Source: Lacticaseibacillus suilingensis (GTDB taxonomy: Bacteria; Bacillota; Bacilli; Lactobacillales; Lactobacillaceae). From it: a stretch of 64,000 bases of DNA. Under the pieces are notes generated by a model that saw only the letters and a list, made by a program, of their open reading frames with translations, did not search any database and was not told the DNA's origin. The stretch covers positions 124,001-188,000 of the forward strand of contig NZ_BOLV01000001.1 of assembly GCF_016861845.1 (NCBI RefSeq), given 5' to 3'. Made by a program: the position numbers and the translations under genes. Below are positions 49,767-58,905 of this stretch, in pieces (the first letter of the stretch is position 1; the number at the start of each line of letters is the position of its first letter).

Positions 49767-49773
49767 GCGTGGA

Positions 49774-50547
49774 CTAAAGGTGTTGGACTAGCGTCATCAG
49801 AATCGGAATCACCACAATCGAGAATAATGTGGTGGCCGACACGGTGATGGCCGCATTGCTGCTATCGGCACCGTAGAGCTTCGCGACGACTGGGGCATTG
49901 GTCATGACTGGCATCGCGGATTGAAGAATGAAGACCTGCTTCATCAACAGTGGCACTGGTGCGAACACGACCAAAGCATACATAATCAGAGGCGCAAAGA
50001 GGAACCGGCCACTGAAGACGCCCAGCAGCGGCGGCGAGAACACTTTGCCCAGAGTCTGGCGCCAGTCGAAGTAGGCGGCTTGTTGGCCGTCTTTTTGAAT
50101 CAAGTACACCCCCACGGTCCAGAAAATGGTGGTGTTGGCCATGTAGTAAACCAGCACATAGGGCAGGCTTTTCGGTCCGAACAAGGCCATGTTCACCGGC
50201 AGGCCGATGAAGACTGTATTGGAGTTGAAAAACATCGACTTGAACAACCCGCGCCGCGCGCGAGGCACGGCCAAGGCCTTCGCCACGCCAAACGATAGGC
50301 CGAACAAAATCGCCATCGACAGCACCGGAAAGCGCAGGTCCGGCAGCAGGCGGGCTAACTCGCGAGCGGTGAAACGACCACAAATGGTTTCGACCATATA
50401 AGCTGGCAGCGCCACTTGGGTTACGACTTTCGCAATGATGCGACTGGAGCGGTCATCGAACCAGCCGCGAGCCGTGAGCGCGTAGCCGAGCGCCACCAGA
50501 ATCAGAATTTCACTCACGCCACCTAAACTTGATAAAAATGCAGTCAA
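49774..50547 (-). CDS. AEC family transporter, shortened by an internal gap
   Basis: 257 residues against 325 for the complete AEC carrier at 55641 in this window. Both align from 'ILVALGYALTARGWFDD' through 'NSNTVFIGLPVNMALFG' to 'SPPLLGVF'. Here the protein then jumps to 'SGRFLFAPLIMYALV', a segment that in the full-length protein lies about 70 residues further on. About three helices are lost in frame near nucleotide 50005. The start is TTG 50547, eight bases after AGGAG. It is probably non-functional or altered; AEC proteins carry malate, lactate or auxin-like acids. Confidence 0.75.
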   Translation of the reverse strand: MTAFLSSLGGVSEILILVALGYALTARGWFDDRSSRIIAKVVTQVALPAYMVETICGRFTARELARLLPDLRFPVLSMAILFGLSFGVAKALAVPRARRGLFKSMFFNSNTVFIGLPVNMALFGPKSLPYVLVYYMANTTIFWTVGVYLIQKDGQQAAYFDWRQTLGKVFSPPLLGVFSGRFLFAPLIMYALVVFAPVPLLMKQVFILQSAMPVMTNAPVVAKLYGADSSNAAITVSATTLFSIVVIPILMTLVQHL

Positions 50548-50564
50548 CCAGAAGACTCCTTTTA

Positions 50565-50596
50565 TGTAAAACCGGCCCTGTGGTAGCGGCCGGCGG
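50565..50596 (-). terminator. Terminator after the cyclo-ligase gene
   Basis: On minus, CCGGCC pairs with GGCCGG and is followed by TTTTAC. Confidence 0.55.
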
Positions 50597-50597
50597 G

Positions 50598-51140
50598 TTA
50601 AAGCTGAATTAGGGTCTGAATCGGAATATCGAATGACTCGACCGGCCACTGCGGCGTTTCGAAGGCCATGACACTTGGCACTAATGCGACGGTGGGACCG
50701 GCGTACTGGGCCAAAAACCGATCGTAGTAGCCGCCGCCAAAGCCAATGCGGTAATGATCCTTCAGGCTAAAACCAATCCCAGGCACAATCATTAAGTCTG
50801 GGTTTTGATTGACTAAAGTCGCATCATAAGGCGGCTCCGCCAGCCCGAATTTACTCGTGATCCGGCCGGCCGGGCCAGGGTCTGGTAAAAAGGCCATTTG
50901 CCGTTTGGGCATCACTCGCGCCAGCAGAATCTGTTTACCGGCCTTTTGCGCGGCGGCCATCAGCGGCGCCGTGGCCACCTCCAGCGGGGAACTGACGGTG
51001 GTGGCGATTGTCTGGGCTTGTTGCCACAGCGGGGTGGCCATGAGCTTGCTTAGCAAAGCTGCACTTTCGGCTTGCGTTTGGGCGGCGGCCGCTTTGAGCC
51101 GGGCGATTTGGCCGGGGCGGAAGGCATTTTTGTCAGGCAT
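50598..51140 (-). CDS. 5-formyltetrahydrofolate cyclo-ligase
   Basis: 180 residues. It converts 5-formyl-THF to 5,10-methenyl-THF with ATP. Family features are an N-terminal helical start (FRPGQIARLKAAAAQ), the folate-binding 'LPDPGPAGRITSKFGLAEPP', the signature 'DLMIVPGIGFSLKDHYRIGFGGGYYDRFL' (in part, about residues 117-145) and 'ALVPSVMAFETPQWPVESFDIPIQTLI'. ATG 51140 overlaps the end of the DUF488 gene by eight bases; AAGGAG precedes it. Confidence 0.92.
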   Translation of the reverse strand: MPDKNAFRPGQIARLKAAAAQTQAESAALLSKLMATPLWQQAQTIATTVSSPLEVATAPLMAAAQKAGKQILLARVMPKRQMAFLPDPGPAGRITSKFGLAEPPYDATLVNQNPDLMIVPGIGFSLKDHYRIGFGGGYYDRFLAQYAGPTVALVPSVMAFETPQWPVESFDIPIQTLIQL

Positions 51141-51498
51141 GGGCGAGCTTCTCCTTAAGGTAGGCGGTAAGCACGACGGCGTTGTTATGGGCTTCATCTT
51201 TCGCGCCGAACAGTAGGAGCACCGACTGCTGGGCCGCCTGCGCCTTGACTAAAGCAAGCAAGGCCGGCGTATCAGGATTGGCGTCGAGCTCAGCGGTGTA
51301 GCGCTGCTGGAATTCAGGAAATTTTTCGGGATCATGCCCAAACCATTTGCGTAATTCAGTGGAGGGGGCAATGGTCTTGGCCCAGTCGTCGAGGCGGGCA
51401 TTGACCTTGCTGATGCCGCGCGGCCAGACCCGATCCACCAACAAGCGAAACCCTTCAGGCTGTTCGTGACTGTAAATCCGAACCGGAATAATCGTCAT
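51133..51498 (-). CDS. DUF488 family protein
   Basis: 121 residues. 'RIYSHEQPEGFRLLVDRVWPRGISKVNARLDDWAKTIAPSTELRKWFGHDPEKF' in part is the standard DUF488/YeaO signature, followed by 'LLLFGAKDEAHNNAVVLTAYL'. The function is unknown. It overlaps the cyclo-ligase gene by eight bases and forms an operon with it. Confidence 0.9.
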   Translation of the reverse strand: MTIIPVRIYSHEQPEGFRLLVDRVWPRGISKVNARLDDWAKTIAPSTELRKWFGHDPEKFPEFQQRYTAELDANPDTPALLALVKAQAAQQSVLLLFGAKDEAHNNAVVLTAYLKEKLAHA

Positions 51499-51610
51499 GT
51501 TTTTCCCTTCTTTCTGAAAATACCTTACCCCTTGATTAAAGGCGCTTCAGGCAGCAACGTCAAGTGAACGCGGCCAAGCCCAGATGGAAAACGGCTTGAA
51601 TCAGGCTAGT

Positions 51611-52978
51611 CTAAGCTTCCGGTTTCGCCATTTTCAGCGGATCCACCCACTGTTCGTATTCTGCCGCTGTGACCTGGCCAGAAGCTAGCGCTGCGGCTTT
51701 GAGGGTGGTGCCTTCTTTTTGAGCAGTTTTGGCAATTTTGGCGGCTGCTGCATAGCCGATGTGCGGCGACAAGGCGGTGACCAGCATCAAGGAAGCGTCT
51801 ACCAGCGCGGTCATTCGCTTTTCGTTGACCGTTAAGCCTTGCAGCAGGTGGAAATCAAATTGAGCCATCCCGCCAGCCAGCAATTCACAGCTTTCCAAAA
51901 ACGCGCTGATGATAACCGGTTTATACACGTTCAACTCGAAATTGCCTTGGCTGGCGGCGATGCTAATGGTGACATCATTGCCCATCACCCGGGTGGCCAT
52001 CATGGTCAGCGCCTCGGCCTGAGTCGGATTGACTTTGCCCGGCATAATCGAGCTGCCTGGTTCGTTAGCCGGAATGTGCAACTCGCCGTAACCGCCGCGA
52101 GGGCCGCTGGCGAGAAAACGAATGTCATTGGCGATTTTGAGCAGATCAGCGGCCAAGGTTTTGAGCGCCCCATGCACCGCGGTGAGCTCGCTATGGGCAC
52201 TCAGGCCGTGAAATTTGTTGGCCATGCTGCCAAAAGGCAAACCGGTCAGTTCAGCAATGGCCTTAATCATCGCCTGTGTTGCAGCTGGCGTCGTATTCAG
52301 CCCGGTGCCGACTGCGGTGCCACCCAAGGTGAGCGGCAGCAGGTGGGTCTGCGCCTCCTGCAACATCGACACATCGGTTTCCAAAGTCGCGCGCCAGCCA
52401 CTGACTTCTTGGCCAAAAGTCAGCGGGGTGGCGTCTTGCAGGTGCGTGCGTCCAAGCTTGACCACATTGGCATAGGTGGCCTCGTGCTGGCGGCAGGTGG
52501 CGATCATTTGCTGCGCGGCGGCGATGACCTGTTGCACCGCGGGATAGGCTGCCATGTGCATGGCGGTGGGAAAGGTGTCATTGGAGCTTTGGCCGCAGTT
52601 GACGTGGTCGTTGGGCAGCACGGTTTGGCCGAGTTGCTGCGTGGCCAAGTGGGCAATCACTTCATTCACGTTCATGTTGGTTTGAGTGCCGCTGCCGGTT
52701 TGATACACATGCAAGGGAAAATCGACCATCAAAGCCTGGTCGTCCAGCGCGAGTAACCGCTGGCACACCTGAATAATGGCCGTTGCAATCGGCTGCGGCA
52801 AGGCGTGGCCGCCGTTCACCGTCGCGGCGGCTTGTTTAATGGTGATCAGTGCGCGAATCACTGCACTGGGCATCAGCGGCCCAGTGGCAAAGTTATGCCG
52901 GGAACGCTCGGTTTGCGGGCCCCAGGCCGCCTGGTCAGGAATCTCAACCGGGCCAATCGAATCATTTTCTATGCGCAT
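51611..52978 (-). CDS. fumC: Class II fumarate hydratase
   Basis: 455 residues, full length. The N-terminal 'DSIGPVEIPDQAAWGPQTERSRHNF', 'HVNCGQSSNDTFPTAMHMAAY', 'RTHLQDATPLTFGQEVSGW' (catalytic His) and the fumarase/lyase signature 'GSSIMPGKVNPTQ' (catalytic Ser loop) are all intact. It interconverts fumarate and malate without an Fe-S cluster. Its start overlaps the last 17 bases of mleR and its ribosome site AAAGGAG lies inside mleR, so the two are co-translated. It connects with the malolactic genes across the divergent promoter. Confidence 0.96.
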   Translation of the reverse strand: MRIENDSIGPVEIPDQAAWGPQTERSRHNFATGPLMPSAVIRALITIKQAAATVNGGHALPQPIATAIIQVCQRLLALDDQALMVDFPLHVYQTGSGTQTNMNVNEVIAHLATQQLGQTVLPNDHVNCGQSSNDTFPTAMHMAAYPAVQQVIAAAQQMIATCRQHEATYANVVKLGRTHLQDATPLTFGQEVSGWRATLETDVSMLQEAQTHLLPLTLGGTAVGTGLNTTPAATQAMIKAIAELTGLPFGSMANKFHGLSAHSELTAVHGALKTLAADLLKIANDIRFLASGPRGGYGELHIPANEPGSSIMPGKVNPTQAEALTMMATRVMGNDVTISIAASQGNFELNVYKPVIISAFLESCELLAGGMAQFDFHLLQGLTVNEKRMTALVDASLMLVTALSPHIGYAAAAKIAKTAQKEGTTLKAAALASGQVTAAEYEQWVDPLKMAKPEA

Positions 52979-53867
52979 GGTATTCTCCTTTCGCGGCTGC
53001 CAGTAGAATCTGCGTCAGCTGCGTTAATTCCGGCGTCGGGGCGGCGTTTTTGCCGGCGACCAGCGCGATATCAAAGGCGGGTTGGTTGGCGGCGATGATG
53101 GGAATGGCCACCAGATTGTCGCTGGGCAGGACCGCCATTTGGGCGAGCAACGCAATGCCGACATGGGTTTGAATCATCCGCTTCAGCAAGCTGACATCAG
53201 CAGTGCGATAAACAATGCTCGGCTGTACGCCGCTGGCATGCGTGAACCAGGCGAAGGCCTTCGTGTGAACAAAACCTTCCGTCAACGTGACAAAGGGTTC
53301 ATCGGCCACTTCGGCAAAAGTCACCGCTGGCTTTTGCGCCAGGGGATGGTCCGGTGGCACGACTATCGTGAAGGGACTGGCAGTGAGCGGTTGTACCTCA
53401 AGCGCCGGCGCATCCAGCGGACCACTGGAGCCGAGTAGCCCTAAATCCAAACTGCCGGCGCGCAAGGCTTCGAGCAAGTTTGCGGACCCTTTTTCCAGTG
53501 GCTGAAGGTGCTGCATCAGATCAGCGGCGACGAGCTGCGGGGCGAGCTTAGGAAAATAGAAGTTCCCAATGATTGGCGGCAGACCCAAACGGATTTTGGA
53601 CGAGCGGGCCCGGGCCAGTTCGGCTTCGGCCGCAGTCAGCTCGGCGATGATGACCTGCACATGCCCAGCCAGCTGCTCGCCGGCCGGGGTGATCTTGATC
53701 ACACCATGGCTTTGGTCCCGGTCAATCAGTTGAATGCCAAAATGACTTTCCAGTCGCTTCACCGCCATGCTGATGGTGGGCTGCGTCACATGAAAATTCG
53801 CGGCTACTTGCGAAAAACTTTTTATTTTTGTCAGGGCCTGAAAATATTGCAAGTCTCTGGTGTTCAT
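52962..53867 (-). CDS. mleR: LysR-type regulator MleR of malolactic fermentation
   Basis: 301 residues. The winged HTH begins 'MNTRDLQYFQALTKIKSFSQVAANFHVTQPTISMAVKRLESHFG' in part, matching MleR of lactic bacteria. The two-lobed effector domain starts at 'IRLGLPPIIGNFYFPKL'. The gene is divergent from mleS with 114 bp between them, the normal MleR-mleS layout. MleR activates mleS, often with malate or low pH. It is followed by overlapping fumC. The gene name rests on sequence likeness plus position. Confidence 0.9.
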   Translation of the reverse strand: MNTRDLQYFQALTKIKSFSQVAANFHVTQPTISMAVKRLESHFGIQLIDRDQSHGVIKITPAGEQLAGHVQVIIAELTAAEAELARARSSKIRLGLPPIIGNFYFPKLAPQLVAADLMQHLQPLEKGSANLLEALRAGSLDLGLLGSSGPLDAPALEVQPLTASPFTIVVPPDHPLAQKPAVTFAEVADEPFVTLTEGFVHTKAFAWFTHASGVQPSIVYRTADVSLLKRMIQTHVGIALLAQMAVLPSDNLVAIPIIAANQPAFDIALVAGKNAAPTPELTQLTQILLAAAKGEYHAHRK

Positions 53868-53919
53868 TAGCGCCCGTCCTTTCGTCTCATATCAATAAAT
53901 CTTATCACAAACGAGCGGT

Positions 53920-53949
53920 TTGACTATATTTTTTTCCGCCGCGTATGCT
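53920..53949 (+). promoter_or_regulatory. mleS promoter
   Basis: TTGACT, 18 bp, TATGCT. An imperfect AATAAATCTTAT palindrome just upstream (near 53894) may be part of the MleR site. Confidence 0.55.
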
Positions 53950-53981
53950 GGGTTTTGTCAATTAGGAAAGGACCGATCAAA

Positions 53982-55637
53982 ATGAAATATACCCCACAAC
54001 AATTACTCCATGATCCATTTTTGAATAAAGGCACCGCGTTTAGCCAAGCTGAACGTGATCAGTACGGGCTCAACGGCTTGCTGCCAAGCGCCATCCAAAG
54101 CCTGAGCCAGCAAGTGAAGCAGGCCTATGCCCAATACGAAACCAAGCCGACTGCGCTACTCAAGCGGCAGTTTTTGATGCAGTTGTTCAACACCAACCAC
54201 GTTTTGTTCTATCAACTGTTCTCCCAGCACATTGCCGAATTCATGCCGATTGTGTATGATCCAACGATTGCTGACACCATTGAAAATTACAGTGCGTTGT
54301 TCGTTGAACCGCAAAATGCGACTTATTTGAACATTAATGCCCAAAATCAAATCGAGTCGGCCTTGAAGCACAGTGCTAATGGCCGCGATATTCGCCTGAT
54401 TGTGGTCACTGATGCGGAAGGCATTTTAGGCATTGGCGACTGGGGCACCCAAGGCGTTGATATCGCCGTGGGTAAGCTGATGGTGTATACGGCCGCCGCC
54501 GGCATCGACCCGAGCCAAGTCTTGCCTGTCGTTTTGGATGCTGGCACCAACAACCAGGCGCTGCTGGATGACGACCTGTACCTGGGCCTGCGCCAAAAGC
54601 GGGTCTACGGTGAAGCCTACCATGCCTTCGTTGACCGCTTTGTGGCCGCCGCAGAAGGCATGTTTCCAAATCTGTACCTGCACTTTGAAGACTTCGGCCG
54701 CGCCAACGCCGCCGACATCCTAGATCAATACCAGGATCAATACACTGTCTTCAATGATGACATTCAAGGCACCGGGATCATCGTGCTGGCTGGGTTGCTC
54801 GGGGCGATGAACATCTCTAAGCAAAAGTTGACCGATCAAGTTTATATGAGCTTTGGCGCCGGGACTGCCGGCGCCGGCATCGTGGCCCGCGTGTATGATG
54901 AATTCATTCAGCAAGGCCTCAGTGCCGACGAAGCCCGCAAGCATTTCTACTTAGTGGACAAGCAAGGCTTGCTGTTCGATGATGACCCGACGCTAACGCC
55001 GGCGCAAAAGCACTTTGCTCGCAGTCGCAGTGAATTTGCCCACCCAGAGGCCTTGACCAGTTTGGCCGCCGCAGTGACTGCGGTGCACCCAACTGTCTTG
55101 GTCGGCACCTCGACTCAACCTGGCACCTTCACCCAGAGCATTGTGGAAGACATGGCGGCGCACACCGAACGCCCGATCATCTTCCCCCTGTCCAACCCAA
55201 CCAAGCTGGCGGAAGCGACCGCTGAAGACTTGATCAAATGGACCGATGGCCGCGCCTTAGTGGCCACCGGGATCCCGGCCGCTGACGTGACTTATGATGG
55301 CGTGACCTATGCGATTGGCCAAGCTAATAATGCGCTGGTTTACCCTGGCCTGGGCTTAGGCACGATTGCTGCCACCAGCAAACGCCTGACCGACGGCATG
55401 ATTTCCGCCGCTGCCCACAGCTTGGGTGGCTTGGTCGATGTTGACCAGCCAGGCGCTGCGGTACTGCCCCCAGTCACCAAGCTGGATCAGTTCAGTAAGA
55501 CGGTGGCGAACGCTGTGGCAGCCCAGGCCGTCGCGGAAAAGCTGAATCAAAACCCGATTACGGATGTCAAAGCCGCTGTGGCCGCGATGCAGTGGCAGCC
55601 CGTCTATCACGACCTTGATATCGAACCGGAGGTGTAA
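53982..55637 (+). CDS. mleS: Malolactic enzyme
   Basis: 551 residues. It converts L-malate to L-lactate and CO2 with bound NAD+ and Mn2+. '[23 protein letters not shown]', '[18 protein letters not shown]', '[15 protein letters not shown]', '[20 protein letters not shown]' and '[13 protein letters not shown]' (NAD loop) all follow MleS of lactic bacteria; malic enzymes are close relatives. Context (MleR, malate carrier) decides for malolactic. ATG 53982 lies nine bases after GGAAAGG. mleP follows after three bases. Confidence 0.94.
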   Translation: MKYTPQQLLHDPFLNKGTAFSQAERDQYGLNGLLPSAIQSLSQQVKQAYAQYETKPTALLKRQFLMQLFNTNHVLFYQLFSQHIAEFMPIVYDPTIADTIENYSALFVEPQNATYLNINAQNQIESALKHSANGRDIRLIVVTDAEGILGIGDWGTQGVDIAVGKLMVYTAAAGIDPSQVLPVVLDAGTNNQALLDDDLYLGLRQKRVYGEAYHAFVDRFVAAAEGMFPNLYLHFEDFGRANAADILDQYQDQYTVFNDDIQGTGIIVLAGLLGAMNISKQKLTDQVYMSFGAGTAGAGIVARVYDEFIQQGLSADEARKHFYLVDKQGLLFDDDPTLTPAQKHFARSRSEFAHPEALTSLAAAVTAVHPTVLVGTSTQPGTFTQSIVEDMAAHTERPIIFPLSNPTKLAEATAEDLIKWTDGRALVATGIPAADVTYDGVTYAIGQANNALVYPGLGLGTIAATSKRLTDGMISAAAHSLGGLVDVDQPGAAVLPPVTKLDQFSKTVANAVAAQAVAEKLNQNPITDVKAAVAAMQWQPVYHDLDIEPEV

Positions 55638-55640
55638 AAG

Positions 55641-56618
55641 GTGACCGCATTATATACTTCTATTGAAAGCATTTTGACCATTGTGCTGATGATTGCGCTG
55701 GGCTATCTTCTGCAGCACAACGGCTGGTTCGATGACAATTTTGGCGGGACGATTTCCAAATTGCTGATGAAAGTGGCTTTGCCAGCTTCTATCTTTATCT
55801 CTGTACTGCAACGCCTCACACTGAAAAAACTGGTGAGTTTAAGCTCCGGGTTAGTGTACGGCTTTGGTGCGGTCATTCTAGGCTACTTGATTGCCTTCTT
55901 GCTGGTTAAACTGCTGAAGGTCAAGCCCGGCCGGCGCGGGACGTTCATTAACATGTTCGTCAACGCCAACACGATTTTCATCGGCTTGCCTCTGAATTTG
56001 GCCTTGTTCGGTGATCAAGCGACGCCTTACTTCCTGATGTACTACGTGGTCAACACAGTTTCCACTTGGACGCTGGGTGCGTTCTTGATGAGCTGGGATG
56101 ATCCAACCAAAGATGGCAGCACCAGTTCTTCCTTTAACTGGAAAAAGCTGCTGCCAGCGCCGCTCGTCGGTTTCTTGGTGGCGCTGGTCTTCTTGCTGCT
56201 GAACATTCCATTCGTGAATGTCGGCTGGTTAGGCTTTGCCGTCAACACCTTGACGTATGTGGGGAACTTGGTCACACCACTGTCCTTGATTTACATCGGG
56301 ATCATTTTGGCCAAGGCAGGCTTCAGCACCATTCGCTTTGACCGCGACTCCGTGGTGGCGCTGCTTGGCCGTTTCGTGTTAGCGCCAGCGTTGATTTTCA
56401 CTTTGATCATGCTGGGCGCGCATGCCGGCTTTGGCATGCCAAGTCTGGAAGCCAAGACCTTGATTATTCAAGCCTCTGCGCCTGGTCTGGCAGTGTTGCC
56501 AATTCTGGCCACCGAAGGCCATGGGGATGTCGAATATGCGACGAACGTGGTCACCTTGTCGACTGTGTTGTTCGCAGTAGTGGTGCCGATTATCATGTTA
56601 CTGATTCAAGGCATCTAA
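55641..56618 (+). CDS. mleP: Malate permease MleP (AEC family)
   Basis: 325 residues with ten hydrophobic helices, starting with GTG eight bases after GGAGG located in the mleS end. AEC motifs: 'ALGYLLQHNGWFDDNFGGTISKLLMKVALPASIF', 'MFVNANTIFIGLPLNLALFG', 'TTPLSLIYIGI' type loop ('VTPLSLIYIGI') and 'QASAPGLAVLPILA'. It imports malate or exchanges it for lactate, generating proton motive force. A terminator follows at 56629. Confidence 0.93.
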   Translation: MTALYTSIESILTIVLMIALGYLLQHNGWFDDNFGGTISKLLMKVALPASIFISVLQRLTLKKLVSLSSGLVYGFGAVILGYLIAFLLVKLLKVKPGRRGTFINMFVNANTIFIGLPLNLALFGDQATPYFLMYYVVNTVSTWTLGAFLMSWDDPTKDGSTSSSFNWKKLLPAPLVGFLVALVFLLLNIPFVNVGWLGFAVNTLTYVGNLVTPLSLIYIGIILAKAGFSTIRFDRDSVVALLGRFVLAPALIFTLIMLGAHAGFGMPSLEAKTLIIQASAPGLAVLPILATEGHGDVEYATNVVTLSTVLFAVVVPIIMLLIQGI

Positions 56619-56628
56619 TGCTCCAGTT

Positions 56629-56658
56629 AAGTCGATCGCTCCTGCGGTCGACTTTTTG
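56629..56658 (+). terminator. Terminator of mleSP
   Basis: AGTCGATCGC pairs with GCGGTCGACT and is followed by TTTTT. Confidence 0.8.
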
Positions 56659-56764
56659 CGTGCAGCTAAATGCGCTGGGCTTCGCAGCCTAACCGTGAAA
56701 AGGCTTTATCTTGGTTCCCGCCTGGTGTAACCTGTATGCATTAAAGCAAAAAGGACGGTTCACG

Positions 56765-57361
56765 ATGAAGAGGCAACGCAACGCGCTTTTGCTGATTGTC
56801 GCCGGTGATGCTGTGATGGCATTCGCGTATGCCAAATGGCTGGTTCCCAATCAAATTATTAATGGTGGGGTCACCAGTTTGGCCCAGATTATGCATCAAC
56901 TGGTGCCGGCCATCAGTATCCCCGTGGCCAACAATCTGTGGCTGGCGGGCTTGCTGATTTTGGCCTTGGCTTTCTTGGGCCGCGAGGTGTTTCTGAAGTC
57001 GTTGTTTTCGAGCATCGTGTACTCGCTGTGTTTCACGCTGTTTTACGATTGGTCGGTGCAGGTCACCATTCAGCCAGTGGTGGATTTACTGCTGGCGTCA
57101 GGGTTGATTGCTTTTGGTTATTTCGCCTGCTTAACCGCGAACGCTTCGACGGTGGGCGTGGATGTGTTGGCGCTGATTATGCAGCGGTTTCGGCCCCAGA
57201 CCAATCTCAGTCATGCTATCCGCGGCTTTAACATTGTGGTGCTAGCCGCCGGGCTGCTGGTCTTTGGCTGGCAAGCGGTGGCCTTGGGAATCGTGTTTGC
57301 CGTAATCTATACCGCAGAATTGAATTGGATGTTGCAGCATTGGGGAAAGGAGGCCGTGTGA
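56765..57361 (+). CDS. YitT family membrane protein
   Basis: 198 residues with five to six hydrophobic helices. 'MAFAYAKWLVPNQIINGGVTSLAQI' is the YitT start motif, and 'NASTVGVDVLALIMQRF' is the conserved G-x-D-x-x-A loop. It lacks the C-terminal DUF2179 domain of longer homologues. ATG 56765 follows AAAGGA. The function is unknown. The stop codon shares one base with the start of the metallophosphoesterase gene. Confidence 0.85.
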   Translation: MKRQRNALLLIVAGDAVMAFAYAKWLVPNQIINGGVTSLAQIMHQLVPAISIPVANNLWLAGLLILALAFLGREVFLKSLFSSIVYSLCFTLFYDWSVQVTIQPVVDLLLASGLIAFGYFACLTANASTVGVDVLALIMQRFRPQTNLSHAIRGFNIVVLAAGLLVFGWQAVALGIVFAVIYTAELNWMLQHWGKEAV

Positions 57362-58863
57362 TGGCCTTGAAGCAGGGATTGAATTTGTTTTTACTCGCGG
57401 ACTTGCATCTTGGCAGCGAGCGCCACACCACCGCCGCATTCCACCATGCCTTGGTGAATATGCGGCATCTGGATCCCGATGCTGCCGTAGTGATTGCCGG
57501 TGATATCACCGATACCGGCGAAAAAGATCAGTTTCAGGATTGCTGGAAGAGCCTTGACCGCGTGCCGGCGGAGCAACTGATTGTCGGGCTGGGCAACCAT
57601 GATGTCCGCGGGCCTGATCCGCTGACTTGGAACAACGATCAAGCGGCCGATCCCGAGTATTTTCGCCAAAACGTGTTGCCCGAATACAGCCGGCACTACT
57701 TACGGCGGCTCAAACCCGACCAGCCTTGGCAGCCTTATTTCAGTCAGCGGTTAGGGGATTATCAGTTCATTGTTCTAAACACGGAAAAAGGCTTGAAAGA
57801 CAGCTCCTATCTTTCCGCTGCGCAGGTGCGCTGGCTGGATGCGCAGCTGCAGGCAGGAGAAAACAGCGGCTGCATCAACATTGTGTTGTCACACCAGCCG
57901 CTGCGTGACACGCATTGGCGGAGCAATTTTGGTGGGGGCTTTGGTCTTCAAGACGCGGTGGTGAAAGACGTGCTGCGTCGTCACCCCAATACCTTTATTG
58001 TCAGTGGCCACATTCATAACGGCTTTGGCGTGGCGGAGGTGATACCCCGGTCATACGGTACCTGCATTGACTTACCGGCGTTTGCGTTAAGTGAAAATGG
58101 TCGCACCGGGTCTGGCTTAGGTTATTACTGCACCTGGACCCATGACGCCATGAAGTTTGAAGCTTGGGATTTTGCCATTAATCGACCGTTGGCGGCTTAT
58201 GACTTCACCCTGAAAACCACCACGCTGGCGGCGGCGATGCCAGACCTCAGTGTCTTGCATCCGGAGTCGGCGCAGCATGCCTTGCAACTGCTGTACCGCA
58301 GTTATGATACCCGGTTGTTTGACGATCCCCGCACCGATCAGCACACGGCGCCACCGGTTCAATCTTTATTTGGGCCTGAAGTGCAGGCGCAAATCCAGAC
58401 CTTGCTGGCCAGTGCTTATCCGCGGCCGGCACAACGGCCGCCGATAGACTTGCGCCCCTATCATGGCTACTTTGCTCAGCGCGATGAGTATGTGGCGGCC
58501 ATCGAACGGTTCACGGAAAATCTAGCTGGCGACATGCGCAGTGGTCAGATAGAAGCCCAGTTAACGCGGCAGTTCGTCGCCGCCCGGCTCAATCTCCTGC
58601 GGCCGCAGTTGGCGCGGTTTGATGATGCCACGCTCAAAGCCGCCGTTGAAGAAGCCCAGCATGTTCTGGTGGGAGTCTTTCCCCGCGTTGACTTTAGCCG
58701 GCTGCAAGCTTTGATCGATGAGCATGCGGCCGCAACCAGCGCCGAGCTGCAGCTGGCTTTAAACGCCGGCCGTTATTTAATCAAGGATCACGCTGCTACT
58801 CAACCAGCTGTAGATGGCCTGATTGCTGAGATAAAACGGCTAGTACAGGAAAAAGAAAATTAA
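57361..58863 (+). CDS. Calcineurin-like metallophosphoesterase (Icc/CpdA-like) with helical C-terminus
   Basis: 500 residues. Metal-ligand motifs: 'LLADLHLGS' (Asp, His), 'VIAGDITDTGE', 'VGLGNHDVRG', 'VLSHQPLRD' and 'VSGHIHNG'. The core takes about 280 residues. The C-terminal 220 residues are helical and not recognised, making the protein larger than the usual 275-residue CpdA. There is no signal peptide. AAAGGAGG lies seven bases before the ATG, which shares one base with the YitT stop. It may be a cyclic nucleotide or phospho-sugar phosphodiesterase; the substrate is unknown. Confidence 0.85.
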   Translation: MALKQGLNLFLLADLHLGSERHTTAAFHHALVNMRHLDPDAAVVIAGDITDTGEKDQFQDCWKSLDRVPAEQLIVGLGNHDVRGPDPLTWNNDQAADPEYFRQNVLPEYSRHYLRRLKPDQPWQPYFSQRLGDYQFIVLNTEKGLKDSSYLSAAQVRWLDAQLQAGENSGCINIVLSHQPLRDTHWRSNFGGGFGLQDAVVKDVLRRHPNTFIVSGHIHNGFGVAEVIPRSYGTCIDLPAFALSENGRTGSGLGYYCTWTHDAMKFEAWDFAINRPLAAYDFTLKTTTLAAAMPDLSVLHPESAQHALQLLYRSYDTRLFDDPRTDQHTAPPVQSLFGPEVQAQIQTLLASAYPRPAQRPPIDLRPYHGYFAQRDEYVAAIERFTENLAGDMRSGQIEAQLTRQFVAARLNLLRPQLARFDDATLKAAVEEAQHVLVGVFPRVDFSRLQALIDEHAAATSAELQLALNAGRYLIKDHAATQPAVDGLIAEIKRLVQEKEN

Positions 58864-58867
58864 TTTT

Positions 58868-58905
58868 AGGCCCAGGTTAGTTATTTCTAGCCTGGGCCTT
58901 TTTTG
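58868..58905 (+). terminator. Terminator
   Basis: AGGCCCAGGTTAG pairs with CTAGCCTGGGCCT and is followed by six T. Confidence 0.9.
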
